From assembly GCA_016191015.1 (NCBI GenBank), contig JACPPM010000073.1:1-32055 (forward strand): DNA of 32,055 nucleotides. Reading direction: 5' to 3'. A program made the position numbers and the translations under genes. Under the pieces are notes generated by a model that was given only the letters and a program-made list of their open reading frames with translations, searched no databases and was not told where the DNA came from. Source of the stretch: Acidobacteriota bacterium (lineage in GTDB: Bacteria; Acidobacteriota; CAIWXX01). This document shows, piece after piece, positions 7,910 to 15,678 of this stretch (positions within the stretch are counted from its first letter, which is position 1; every line of letters starts with the position of its first letter).

Positions 7910-9229
7910 TCAGCCTATCGTGGACAGGACGTCTTCGAGAGTGGGCTTGCCGATCTCCTGCAGGTCGTAGCCGACACGCAGAGCCGGCTTCTTGATCTTC
8001 ACGATCCTGCGCAGGTCGATGGGCGTTGCGATGAGCACGACGTCGCACGGCGTGCGGTTGATCGTGGTTTGCAGATCTTTGACCTGCTTCTCGCCATAGC
8101 CCATGGCGGGGAGGAGCGTCCCGATCTTGGGGTATTTCTGAAACGTCTCCGTGATTGTCCCGACTGTGTAGGGTCTCGGATCGACCAGCTCGGCCGCGCC
8201 GAACTTCGATGCAGCGACAACACCAGCGCCATACTGCATCTCTCCGTGAGTGAGAGTCGGCCCATCTTCGACAACGAGGACGCGCTTGCCCCGGATCTTC
8301 TCGGAGCTTTCGACCGAGATCGGAGAAGCGGCGTCCACGACCACCGCCTGGAGGTTCACGTCGCGGATGTTCTTTCTGACGCGGTCGATGGACTCGGAAT
8401 CAGCCGTGTCGATCTTGTTGATGACAATCACATGAGCGCGGCGGAAGTTGGTCTCCCCCGGATGATACGTCAGCTCATGTCCGGGCCGATGCGGGTCGAC
8501 GACGACGATCTCGATGTCGGCCTTGTAAAACGGAGTATCGTTGTTGCCTCCGTCCCAGAGAACGACGTCGGCCTCCTTCTCGGCCTGCCTCAGGATCGCC
8601 TCGTAGTCAACGCCGGCATAGACAACCGATCCGCGGTTGATGTGCGGCTCGTACTCCTCCATCTCCTCGATTGTGCAGTTGTGGCGGTCGAGATCGGCGA
8701 GCGAGGCGAACCGCTGGACGCGCTGCTTCACCAGATCTCCGTACGGCATCGGGTGACGCACCGCGACCACGCGCATGCCGCGCGCCCGGAGGATCTCCGC
8801 GACTCTTCGCGTTGTCTGGCTCTTGCCGCAACCCGTGCGAACTGCGCAGATCGAAACCACGGGCACCGACGACTTCAACATCGTCTTTGCGGGACCGATC
8901 AGGCGGAAGTCGGCGCCTGCCGCGAGTGTCATCGATGCCTTGTGCATTACGTACTCGTGCCGGACGTCCGAATATGCAAACACCACCTGGTCGATCCGCC
9001 TCTCGCCGATGATCTGGATCATCTCGGCTTCGGCGAGGATCGGGATCCCCTTGGGGTAGAGCTTCCCGGCCAGCGCGGCCGGGTATTTGCGGCCTTCGAT
9101 ATCCGGGATCTGCGTTGCCGTGAAGGCGACCACGTCATAGGTCGGATCGTCCCTGAAGCAGGTATTGAAGTTGTGGAAATCGCGCCCCGCGGCGCCAAGT
9201 ATGAGCACTCTGATTCGGCCGTCAGCCAT
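7910..9229 (-). CDS. Predicted GTPase of the cyclic 2,3-diphosphoglycerate synthetase family (COG2403)
   Basis: The protein has 439 residues. The N-terminal part (about 1-120) is a Rossmann-like domain starting RIRVLILGAAGRDFHNFNT. A P-loop RTGCGKSQTT lies at 131-140, after the strand VPVVSICAV. Then come a long nucleoside-triphosphatase domain with VVLWDGGNND and the HPGETNFRRAHVIVINKID stretch, which is the NKxD guanine-specificity motif. The archaeal homologue CpgS makes cyclic 2,3-diphosphoglycerate from 2,3-diphosphoglycerate. In bacteria the reaction is not established, and I know such genes next to carbamate kinase genes. Tight clustering with arcC and argF here argues for a role linked to carbamoyl-phosphate chemistry. 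GAGGA lies 8 nt before the ATG. The 320-bp gap upstream is filled by a repeat, so this gene is probably the first of its own transcription unit. Confidence 0.88.
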   Translation of the reverse strand: MADGRIRVLILGAAGRDFHNFNTCFRDDPTYDVVAFTATQIPDIEGRKYPAALAGKLYPKGIPILAEAEMIQIIGERRIDQVVFAYSDVRHEYVMHKASMTLAAGADFRLIGPAKTMLKSSVPVVSICAVRTGCGKSQTTRRVAEILRARGMRVVAVRHPMPYGDLVKQRVQRFASLADLDRHNCTIEEMEEYEPHINRGSVVYAGVDYEAILRQAEKEADVVLWDGGNNDTPFYKADIEIVVVDPHRPGHELTYHPGETNFRRAHVIVINKIDTADSESIDRVRKNIRDVNLQAVVVDAASPISVESSEKIRGKRVLVVEDGPTLTHGEMQYGAGVVAASKFGAAELVDPRPYTVGTITETFQKYPKIGTLLPAMGYGEKQVKDLQTTINRTPCDVVLIATPIDLRRIVKIKKPALRVGYDLQEIGKPTLEDVLSTIG

Positions 9230-9325
9230 CGGAATGTCCTCGCTTTCTCAGGCTCCAAAATGGGCAATGAAAGCGCGTATCTTCGCCGTTTCGGCCGGGG
9301 ATTGTCAAATCAGACGTGACACTTC

Positions 9326-9510
9326 CTGAGATTCGGAGGACACTTTGCCGCAGTACAGCCAGCATGTCATCCTGAGGCTCGGCGCAGCCGGGCAGAAGGA
9401 TCTCCTGCAAGACCCGTAGCCCATGGAGGAGATCCTTCGTCACCGGGCTTCGCCCGGCTCCTCAGGATGACATTGCGCGCATGCCCGTGTGCGTCTACTC
9501 CGAATCTCAG
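9326..9510. repeat. Palindromic dispersed repeat element, full copy (MITE/REP-like)
   Basis: This 185-bp element fills most of the gap 9230-9550. Its ends are a perfect 13-bp inverted pair, CTGAGATTCGGAG at 9326-9338 and its complement at 9498-9510. Inside lie a perfect 14-bp pair (9364-9377 and 9460-9473, ATGTCATCCTGAGG) and a perfect 12-bp pair (9395-9406 and 9427-9438, GAAGGATCTCCT). The right half (9423-9510) recurs in reverse orientation at 13633-13720. It encodes no transposase, and any open frame through it is a by-product of the repeat. Confidence 0.85.
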
Positions 9511-9550
9511 TGACACTTCAGTCTCGTGGTGACGGTGGTCGGCCATGACG

Positions 9551-10570
9551 CTAGCGCGTGCCCTCGCGCAAGTACCGCGCGGCGTCCTCCGGGAGTGTCG
9601 GATTGATATAGAAGCCGGTTCCCCATTCGAATCCGGCGACTTTGGTGAGTCGCGGAATGATCTCCATGTGCCAGTGATAGTCGTCCTCGATCGTCTTCCA
9701 GTAGTTCGCCTTCTTGTAGTAGACGGGCGCTGTGTGGACAAGGAAGTTGAATGGCGGATCCTGCAGCGTGCTGAACAGCATCGACAGCGTGGTCCGGACG
9801 CATTCAGCGAACGGCTTGATAAGCTCGTCGCGGATCGTGTGGAAATTGGCGCAATGCTCCTTGGGCAGGATCCACGTCTCGAACGGGAACTTGGATGCAA
9901 ACGGAGCAAACGCAACGAAATGCTCGTTCTGGAAGACAATCCGCTCGCCCTCCTCCATCTCCTCGTTCAGGATGTCGCAGAACAGGCATCGCTCCTTGCG
10001 TTGGTAGTGGAGCGAGGCGCAATTGAGCTCCTCCTTGACCCACCTCGGCGTGATCGGAAGTGCGATGATCTGCGAGTGCGGGTGATCGAGATTGGCGCCG
10101 GCTGCAGCACCGTGGTTCTTGAAGATCTGGATGTAGCGGAAGCGCGAGTCCCCTCGCAACTTCGTCATCCGATCGACATGCATCCGGATGATCTCCTCGA
10201 CCTGATGCGTCCCGATGGTGTCGAGATTCGCGTCATGATTCGTGCTCTCCACGACGATTTCGTGTGCGCCGACGCCGTTCATAAGATCGTAGATGCCCTG
10301 TCCGCGCCGCTGGAGCTCCCCCTCGGTGCGCAGCACGGCGAACTTGTTGGGAATCGTACGAACCCACCAGCCGGGCTGATTCACCTTGCTGCCGGCCTCC
10401 CGGAAAGCGTAGATCTCCGGCGGCGTCTTGCCTTCGTTGCCGGGACAAAACGGGCAGAACCCACCCTTCTTCGTGGACTCGACCGATCCGAAATCAGACG
10501 GCCGCAGGCCCCGGTCGGGAGTGACGATCACCCAACCGTTACTGAGTGGGTCTTTCCGGAGGATCGACAT
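9551..10570 (-). CDS. galT: Galactose-1-phosphate uridylyltransferase family protein
   Basis: The protein has 339 residues, normal for GalT. The enzyme moves UMP between UDP-glucose and galactose-1-phosphate (Leloir pathway). The covalent-catalysis triad is visible as HPHSQ at 163-167. The zinc ligands are CPFC at 39-42, followed by PGNE, and a second CLFC near 195-198, with NHGAAAGANL just before the triad. The C-terminal half keeps HWHMEIIPR. Some members of this family are ADP-glucose or nucleotidyl phosphorylases, which cannot be told apart by eye. The start is ATG with a weak AGGA upstream. The next gene upstream codes for a glycogen-binding CBM48 protein, so a link to sugar storage is plausible. 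No galK or galE is present in the window. Confidence 0.93.
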   Translation of the reverse strand: MSILRKDPLSNGWVIVTPDRGLRPSDFGSVESTKKGGFCPFCPGNEGKTPPEIYAFREAGSKVNQPGWWVRTIPNKFAVLRTEGELQRRGQGIYDLMNGVGAHEIVVESTNHDANLDTIGTHQVEEIIRMHVDRMTKLRGDSRFRYIQIFKNHGAAAGANLDHPHSQIIALPITPRWVKEELNCASLHYQRKERCLFCDILNEEMEEGERIVFQNEHFVAFAPFASKFPFETWILPKEHCANFHTIRDELIKPFAECVRTTLSMLFSTLQDPPFNFLVHTAPVYYKKANYWKTIEDDYHWHMEIIPRLTKVAGFEWGTGFYINPTLPEDAARYLREGTR

Positions 10571-10711
10571 CGTCAGGGGGTCCTATCGCTGTCGTGCGAT
10601 GTCACGGAGACTGCGCGCCGATCGACCAGCAGTGCCTGCAACCCCGCGTGTCGGAAGTCCCTCTCGCGTACTCACGCGGACCCGGCTGGCCGATGCAGGC
10701 GCGGGCCGCCG

Positions 10712-11026
10712 TCACTCCACCACGACCACCGAGTTCCTCCCACCGAAAGGATCGGCCAGCGTGTGCGTGTTGCTCGGGTCTTCAATCCACTTGCCGTCAA
10801 CGACGAACTTGTATTGATAAGTGCCCGGAACCAGCTTCACCTTGGCCTGCCAAACCCCTTTCTTGTCCATCTTCATCTTCACCTCTTCGGTGCCCCACTG
10901 ATTGAAGTCCCCCGCCAGAAAGACCGCCGTCGCCTCGGGCATCTCCAGTCTGAACTCCGCACCAGGCGCCTTCGTCCTGGGCTTGCTCTCTTTGGGTTCC
11001 TTCGCTCCGCTTTTTGCTCTAGCCAT
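10712..11026 (-). CDS. Stand-alone CBM48/AMPK-type glycogen-binding protein
   Basis: I start this gene at the ATG at 11026, giving 104 residues. A perfect AAGGAGGT (complement of 11036-11043) lies 9 nt upstream of that ATG, but directly abuts the ATG at 11035, which is therefore unlikely to be used. Residues 1-22 are a Lys/Ala/Pro-rich tail. The rest is one CBM48 (AMPK-beta-like) domain with AVFLAGDFNQW, GVWQAKVKLVPGTYQYKF, DGKWIEDP and a final GGRNSVVVV. Such domains bind alpha-glucans and normally precede a catalytic GH13 domain. Here nothing follows, so it is a free binding module. It sits 141 bp before galT in the same direction. Confidence 0.88.
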   Translation of the reverse strand: MARAKSGAKEPKESKPRTKAPGAEFRLEMPEATAVFLAGDFNQWGTEEVKMKMDKKGVWQAKVKLVPGTYQYKFVVDGKWIEDPSNTHTLADPFGGRNSVVVVE

Positions 11027-11035
11027 TTCCGTCAT

Positions 11036-11043
11036 ACCTCCTT
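11036..11043 (-). promoter_or_regulatory. Consensus Shine-Dalgarno that fixes the CBM48 start
   Basis: Read on the minus strand this is AAGGAGGT, fully complementary to the 16S 3' end. It is 9 nt before the ATG at 11026 and 0 nt before the ATG at 11035, so it supports the inner start. Confidence 0.8.
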
Positions 11044-11235
11044 GGGAAACAGTACCGTCGAGGCCGTCGCCTCTCAGAAGCCCTCGTCGTCGGATTCCTT
11101 TTCCCCTCCGGAGATCGGACGAGGACGCGAGCAACCTTACGGTTATTTCCGAACCGGGCACATGATATGTGCCGAGTGGAGAGTGTGTCAAGATCCGAGC
11201 CCGATCCTGAATCCGGCGACAACGTCGCCCGAGAC

Positions 11236-12036
11236 CTACAGCCGTGCGAGGTACGCACCCAGGTGCGCGTTGAAAACGCTCGGATTCTCGAGGTTGCTCA
11301 AATGACCAGCGCCGGGGATCACATGGAGCTCAGAGCCGGCTATCCGATCGGCCATCGCGCGAGAGACGGCCGGAGGCGTGAGGGAATCCTCCTCGCCGAC
11401 CATGAGCAGCACGGGGATTCGTATGAACGGCAGGACGGGGGTGGTATCGGGACGTCGCATGAGCGCCTGCTGACCTTTGATCAGGACGTCGGGCACAGTG
11501 CTCAGAATCGTGGCCCTGATACGCTCGACCGCGGTGGCGGCCGTTGCGAAACTGGTGGCGGCGAAGACGCGCTTCAGGAACCCTTCTGCGAACGCCGCAC
11601 ACCCGCCCTCCCCGATGCTCCTCATCGTTTCCACACGCCTCTGCCTCCCCTCCTCGCTGTCTGCATCGCTCCGGGTGTCGCAGAGCGCCAACCCGCGGAA
11701 CCGCGCGGGAAATCTCTCGTACGCACGCAACGCAATGTATCCCCCCATCGAGAGACCGACGGCGACGGGCATCACGAGGTGCAGCTCATCTAACAGACCG
11801 ATCAGATCGTCAACAAAGAGATCGATGGAGAGCCCGCCGCTCCCGCCCGAGCTCTCGCCGAATCCGCGAATGTCATACGCCACACACTCTGCGACCGGCG
11901 CGAGCACCTCCAGCTGCGGAACCCACATCTCCTTGCTGAACGGATATCCGTGGATGAACACCACGGGTATGCCCGTTTCCTTTCCCACTCTCAGGTAGGC
12001 CGTGTCAACGCCATTGACGCAAACTCGCGAGGACAT
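11236..12036 (-). CDS. Alpha/beta-hydrolase fold protein
   Basis: The protein has 266 residues with no signal peptide, so it is cytoplasmic. The fold markers are in order: the oxyanion strand VVFIHGYPFS (26-34), YDIRGFGES, the nucleophile elbow GLSMGGY with Ser96, the acid region MVGEEDSLTPP, and the catalytic histidine in IPGAGHLSNLENP. This is the pattern of 3-oxoadipate enol-lactonase/haloperoxidase-like hydrolases. The substrate cannot be told from the sequence. AGGAG lies 11 nt before the ATG. The gene is separated from the sulfatase-like gene upstream by 181 bp that contains a long hairpin, so it may be transcribed separately. Confidence 0.9.
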   Translation of the reverse strand: MSSRVCVNGVDTAYLRVGKETGIPVVFIHGYPFSKEMWVPQLEVLAPVAECVAYDIRGFGESSGGSGGLSIDLFVDDLIGLLDELHLVMPVAVGLSMGGYIALRAYERFPARFRGLALCDTRSDADSEEGRQRRVETMRSIGEGGCAAFAEGFLKRVFAATSFATAATAVERIRATILSTVPDVLIKGQQALMRRPDTTPVLPFIRIPVLLMVGEEDSLTPPAVSRAMADRIAGSELHVIPGAGHLSNLENPSVFNAHLGAYLARL

Positions 12037-12099
12037 TTCGTCATTCGCTCCTAACCCTGCCGGCAGATTCTACCAAGATCGAGGCTCGTGGGTGAGACT

Positions 12100-12175
12100 G
12101 GAGTTCAAAGTTCAAAGTTCAAAACGTTCGGGATCGACCTCGTCGGTTGAACTTTGAACCTTGAACTTTGAACTC
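12100..12175. repeat. Long hairpin made of TTCAAAG-type heptad repeats
   Basis: The left arm (12100-12122) is three to four tandem copies of TTCAAAG. The right arm (about 12150-12175) is the reverse complement, with one mismatch over about 23 bp. The loop is about 27 nt. It lies between the stop of the sulfatase-like gene and the start of the hydrolase gene. It could act as a transcript 3'-end stabiliser or weak terminator for the former, but no T-run follows. A related heptad run (AATTCAAAATTCAAAACTC) occurs at about 24516-24535, again just past the stop of a leftward gene. Confidence 0.75.
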
Positions 12176-12217
12176 CCTCCCTCCCTCCATCCACGCCGCA
12201 CGCGTGCACGGAGGTGA

Positions 12218-13525
12218 TCATTTGACATATCCGAGAGCGCGCAGCCCCTCTTCGATCTCGGGGTCGCTCCCCCTCGATCGCTTGAAGTCAGTCGAGAGAT
12301 CGTGCTTCTTGAGCTCGGAGAGCAGATCGTCGTAGCCCCCAGTGGCAGCCAGATCATGCAGCTCGGAGGGATCGGCTGCGAGGTCGTAGTACTCGATGCT
12401 GCCGCTTTGCGGAGCGTAGATGATCTTGCGCCTTCCTTTGATGACGGCAAACAACGCTTCGCGATCCTTGGAGAGGGGATGCAGGGTCTCGCTGTAGCTG
12501 ATGCGATCGGTCGTGTCCTCGCCCCGCATGACGCCCACGAGTGAGCGTCCATCTATGCCAGCGGGCGGCGTGAAGCCGTAGATCTCCGCGATAGTCGGCA
12601 GGATATCCACCGTGCGCACGTACGTATCGACCCGCCTCCCCTCCTCGATCCCGGCCCCGCTCCAGATGAGGGGCACACGTATTTCTTCCTGATAGAGCCG
12701 CTCACCATGCCGAGGATATCCATGGTCGCTCAGCCCCTGGCCGTGATCGCCGACGGCGATGATCAGAAGCCTGCGGCGTCCGATCAGCGGGCGTACTTTG
12801 TCGAAAAACGACCCGAGTTGCGCATCCATCCACGCGATCTCGAAATCGTAGGAGTTGAAATCCTCCCCAGCCTTCATACGGGCGAGGTACGCGCGCTTGA
12901 ACTCGGGGGGAGGATCCACCTGCGAATCATGTGCATCGAAGAGGTGGACGAAGGCGAAGAAGGTGGCGGGTTTGGGAGTCTGGAGCCATCGCAGGCAAGC
13001 CGCGAGCGTCTCATCAGCGCGACGCTGGTTCGAAAGCTGCGACACCCTCGGTCGCCCAGGTCGCGGGGTCTCAACGAGGAAGCTCTCGTCGTAAATATCG
13101 AACCCGCGGTCCAGGCCGTACATCTGCTTCTGAAGCGGACGGGAGCTGATGAAAGCGCCGGTAGCGAATCCGTTGGCGCGGAGAAGCTCAGCGAGAGTGC
13201 CGACCTCCGGCTTGAGACGCAGCTCGTCAAAGCCCCAAAGAAACCTGACACCGTGCCGCCACGGATAGAGTCCCGTGAACATCGATGCGTGCGATGCCGG
13301 CGTAAATGACGCGCTGCTGATGGCGTGTTCGAAGACCGTCCCGCTCTTCGCCAGTCCATCAAGGAAAGGGGTCCGCGCGGATGCGTACCCGTAGCAGCCC
13401 AGATGATCGGCGCGCACGGTGTCGAGCGAAACGAAAAAGACGGCGTCGCCGCTTCTGGCAAGATAGACGGTGACGATCACGGCAGCCGCGACCGGAACGA
13501 GGAGCAGTGCCAATCGTCCGCGCAT
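12218..13525 (-). CDS. Membrane-anchored sulfatase-like protein with Thr nucleophile (alkaline phosphatase superfamily)
   Basis: The protein has 435 residues. A hydrophobic segment at 5-22 acts as signal or anchor. The catalytic domain begins FFVSLDTVRADHLGCYGY, giving the first metal ligand D35, and continues with a late AVGDHGQGLSDHG (metal ligands) and a C-terminal YYDLAADPSE segment typical of sulfatases. The sulfatase signature [CS]-x-P-x-R is replaced by TPASHASMFTG at 75-85. No Cys or Ser is available for conversion to formylglycine, and the Arg is a His. Thr75 is the likely nucleophile, as in phosphodiesterase or phosphoglycerol-transferase relatives. The annotation 'sulfatase' should therefore be read as fold only. 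A promoter-like pair lies immediately before the ATG. Confidence 0.88.
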   Translation of the reverse strand: MRGRLALLLVPVAAAVIVTVYLARSGDAVFFVSLDTVRADHLGCYGYASARTPFLDGLAKSGTVFEHAISSASFTPASHASMFTGLYPWRHGVRFLWGFDELRLKPEVGTLAELLRANGFATGAFISSRPLQKQMYGLDRGFDIYDESFLVETPRPGRPRVSQLSNQRRADETLAACLRWLQTPKPATFFAFVHLFDAHDSQVDPPPEFKRAYLARMKAGEDFNSYDFEIAWMDAQLGSFFDKVRPLIGRRRLLIIAVGDHGQGLSDHGYPRHGERLYQEEIRVPLIWSGAGIEEGRRVDTYVRTVDILPTIAEIYGFTPPAGIDGRSLVGVMRGEDTTDRISYSETLHPLSKDREALFAVIKGRRKIIYAPQSGSIEYYDLAADPSELHDLAATGGYDDLLSELKKHDLSTDFKRSRGSDPEIEEGLRALGYVK

Positions 13526-13533
13526 GCGGCCGG

Positions 13534-13562
13534 ACTATACCAGAGCGACCGCCGGGCGCCAA
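13534..13562 (-). promoter_or_regulatory. Sigma70-like promoter abutting the sulfatase-like gene
   Basis: On the minus strand TTGGCG (13557-13562), a 17-bp spacer and TATAGT (13534-13539) are seen. Only 8 nt separate the -10 box from the ATG at 13525, so the message would have almost no leader. No Shine-Dalgarno sequence fits in the gap. Confidence 0.55.
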
Positions 13563-13632
13563 GAGAGCCGGCGGCTCTCCTCGCGCGCGCGTCATCCCGC
13601 GACTCTGTGCGCCCGTGCCGACGAATGAGGTC

Positions 13633-13720
13633 CTGAGATTCGGAGTAGGCGCGCACGGGCATGATCGTAACGTCATCCTGAGGAGCCGGGCGAAGCCCGG
13701 TGACGAAGGATCTCCTCCAT
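13633..13720. repeat. Half copy of the palindromic dispersed repeat, inverted
   Basis: These 88 bp match the reverse complement of 9423-9510 with about six mismatches by eye. The last 45 bp, including the hairpin GAGCCGGGCGAAGCCCGG, are identical. It begins with the same CTGAGATTCGGAG end and abuts the next repeat at 13722. Confidence 0.85.
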
Positions 13721-13721
13721 A

Positions 13722-13989
13722 GTGTCTAAGAAGTTGAGTGCTGACACGAAATGGCAAAACGTTCGAGTGGGTGAGATCCTCGGAACCCCTCTCAGGAAAG
13801 CAGGAAGGGAGGAATGCAGGAACGGAGCAGTCATCTCCGGAGCTCAGCGTGGCATCGAACAGACCCCTTCCGGCCTTCCTAACTTCCTGCCTTCCTGAGA
13901 GGTGCTCGGAAGGGTCTTGCAGCGTGCCTGGGTCTTGCCTGTTTGGTTGCGTCTCCGCCGCGTTAGCGTCCAAGAAGCTGAGTACTGAC
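13722..13989. repeat. Dispersed repeat, copy 1, with internal inverted arms
   Basis: Positions 13722-13939 match 31838-32055 with about 15 differences in 218 bp by eye, roughly 93 percent. Inside, CCTCTCAGGAAAGCAGGAAG (13788-13807) pairs with 13883-13902 with one mismatch in 20, giving a long stem. The leading segment at 13724-13745 (GTCTAAGAAGTTGAGTGCTG and two more bases) recurs at 13968-13989 with three differences, so a second unit seems to begin there and break off. No protein-coding evidence is seen. Positions 13526-14046 otherwise hold only the promoter and the repeats. Confidence 0.85.
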
Positions 13990-14046
13990 GCGCAATCTGC
14001 GGCCAGCTCGGAACTTTGAGGAGATCCTGCCGCATCTGGACCGTCC

Positions 14047-14076
14047 TTGACACCCGGACCGATGGGGTCCTATATT
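14047..14076 (+). promoter_or_regulatory. Near-consensus sigma70 promoter for the VWA/tubulin-like operon
   Basis: TTGACA (14047-14052, 6/6), an 18-bp spacer and TATATT (14071-14076, 5/6) are seen. The expected transcription start is near 14083. An in-frame GTG sits exactly at 14083, so translation could begin without a leader. Otherwise the ATG at 14149 would have a leader of about 66 nt. This is the only strong promoter before the three-gene operon. Confidence 0.7.
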
Positions 14077-14148
14077 CGCCTCGTGATCCCCGCTCGGCCG
14101 GACCGCATCGCGCACATGTTTCCGACTCTCTCTGAGGCAGCGAGAAGC

Positions 14149-15657
14149 ATGAGAGTGCCGGCTTTGGCCCTCGGGATCCTCCTGTCGATTGCTCCGCCAA
14201 CCCGAGCGGACCGCCAGCGAGCCGGAAGCATCGATGCGTTTATCGTGCTGGACGAGTCAGGGAGCATGAAACCGATCTTTCAGAAAGTGCTTGCCTACGT
14301 CTCGGAGGAGCTCGTCGTCGGGTACCTCCAGCCCGGGGACTACTTCTGTCTTGTCGGCTTTAGCGACGTGCCGCATGTGCGGATCAGCCAGCAGGTTTCG
14401 TCCCGGGCGGAGAAAGAGAACCTGGCCGCGATCGTGCGGAACCTGAACGTGGTCCCCGCGGGGTACACCGACATGGGGCGCGCCCTCGAGGAGACGCTGC
14501 GCCAAGTGACGACTTTGGCAGATTCGTCGCATCAGCAGGCCGTCCTGATCATCACCGATGGGATGAATCAGCCCCCGCGCGAGAGCCCCTACTTCAGCCC
14601 CATGCGCTCGGACACCGGCCGGGGTCTCGCCCCACCCTCGGGTTTCAATCCGGCCTTCCTCGCGCAGGTGAAGAAGCTCTCCGAGGCCGGCTGGCGCACG
14701 CATGTCGTTGGCATCGGCAGCGAGACAGATGCCAAGACACTCGCCGAAGCACTTGGAAGCGCATGGACAGTCTTGCGGCAGTTCGACGCCGCCGAACTGC
14801 AGGCAGGCCTGGGCAACTTCTGGGACGAGACGCTGAATCTCGCCAGCCTCGAAATGCCTCAGCGCCCGTATCTCCCCGGCGAGACGATCAGCGGCCACGT
14901 GTTCATCTCATCCGCATCGGACCATGAGCGCGAGGTGCATCTGAGCGGAGTGAAGAGCGTGAAGTTGGAGAGGGTTGGAAATGGCAGCCTACCGGGGATC
15001 TCGTTTTCCCTTGCCGAATCGAACTGGCAAATTCCCGCCCGCAAGAAGGCGGCGTTCGAAATCCGGGCCTCTCTCCCTCCGGACTTCCCCCCAGGAGACT
15101 ATAGCGCGACCGTCCGGTTCGAACAGACAAGCGCCGTGCGCTTCTATCCTCCTGAAGCGACCATCGCGTTCCACGTGCCTGGCTTCTGGGAGCTGCACGG
15201 TACTACGATCGTAGTTTCCTCGACGGCGCTGCTGATTCTCGCGATCTCCCTCCTGCTCTATCGTCGCCGCCCCGTCGCGATGATGGTCATCGTGGATGGC
15301 GCCGAAGGTGCGCACGCTTCGCGCCCGGCGCGACTTGGCGTCGCCGGAGCGTGCAGTGTGGGCGGAGGCGCCACCGACCGCATGCGCATTCCCGGGCTCC
15401 CCCAGAAGGTCGCGATGTTCGAACGCCGTACGGTCAACCGTTTCGCGCTGCTCTCGACCAGTGCGACACATATTCCGACGATCCCTGAGTACGCGCTGGG
15501 CGACCCGATCGAGGTGCGTGTGGGACCCGGCGAATCCGACCGCCGACTCGTGCGAATCGTCCGCTGGACCCGGCCGGCTACGGCAGGCAAACGGCCGGCG
15601 ACGCCGCGCTCGCCGGTCGTGCCCCCGCCCGCATCCGGAGGCGTCGACTTTCGCTAG
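14149..15657 (+). CDS. Membrane-anchored von Willebrand factor A domain protein of the tubulin-like cassette
   Basis: From the ATG at 14149 the protein has 502 residues and opens with a compact Sec signal peptide (MRVPALALGILLSIA). In-frame starts at GTG 14083 and ATG 14116 would add 22 or 11 residues. A VWA domain covers roughly 28-210, with an intact MIDAS: DESGS at 35-39, a Thr in YTDMGRALEE and IITDGMNQ. A beta-sandwich-like region follows. A single transmembrane helix lies near 352-373 (VVSSTALLILAISLLLY, followed by RRR), then a soluble tail of about 130 residues. The positive charges after the helix place the VWA domain outside the inner membrane and the tail in the cytoplasm. There, the tail could meet the tubulin-like protein encoded 21 nt downstream. 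VWA domains with a MIDAS bind protein partners through a metal ion. Confidence 0.9.
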   Translation: MRVPALALGILLSIAPPTRADRQRAGSIDAFIVLDESGSMKPIFQKVLAYVSEELVVGYLQPGDYFCLVGFSDVPHVRISQQVSSRAEKENLAAIVRNLNVVPAGYTDMGRALEETLRQVTTLADSSHQQAVLIITDGMNQPPRESPYFSPMRSDTGRGLAPPSGFNPAFLAQVKKLSEAGWRTHVVGIGSETDAKTLAEALGSAWTVLRQFDAAELQAGLGNFWDETLNLASLEMPQRPYLPGETISGHVFISSASDHEREVHLSGVKSVKLERVGNGSLPGISFSLAESNWQIPARKKAAFEIRASLPPDFPPGDYSATVRFEQTSAVRFYPPEATIAFHVPGFWELHGTTIVVSSTALLILAISLLLYRRRPVAMMVIVDGAEGAHASRPARLGVAGACSVGGGATDRMRIPGLPQKVAMFERRTVNRFALLSTSATHIPTIPEYALGDPIEVRVGPGESDRRLVRIVRWTRPATAGKRPATPRSPVVPPPASGGVDFR

Positions 15658-15678
15658 GCATTTCATCGGAGGTGTTGC

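Noticed and set aside
7835-9319. Long open frame of 494 codons on the plus strand
   Set aside because: It is antisense to the CpgS-like GTPase gene and runs through its stop and start regions. The composition is that of a shadow frame (Asp/His/Arg/Val rich) and no domain is visible.
9545-11305. Open frame of 586 codons on the plus strand
   Set aside because: It lies antisense to galT and the CBM48 gene and crosses their intergenic gap. Both of those have clear families and ribosome sites.
12100-12175. Possible CRISPR-like short repeats
   Set aside because: The units are 7-bp tandem copies without spacers and form a hairpin. There are no cas genes.
13507-13722. Possible small protein sharing the text RNVILRSRAKPGDEGSPP with a minus-strand frame at 9367-9939
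   Set aside because: The shared text is the translation of the non-coding palindromic repeat present at both places, not a conserved protein.
13738-14019. 93-codon open frame on the plus strand
   Set aside because: It lies wholly inside the dispersed repeat. Copy 2 of the repeat lies outside any gene, and nothing supports translation.
14083-14148. GTG at 14083 as the annotated start of the VWA protein
   Set aside because: It was kept only as an alternative. It fits the promoter as a leaderless start, but it puts 22 extra residues before a signal peptide that is ideal from the ATG at 14149.
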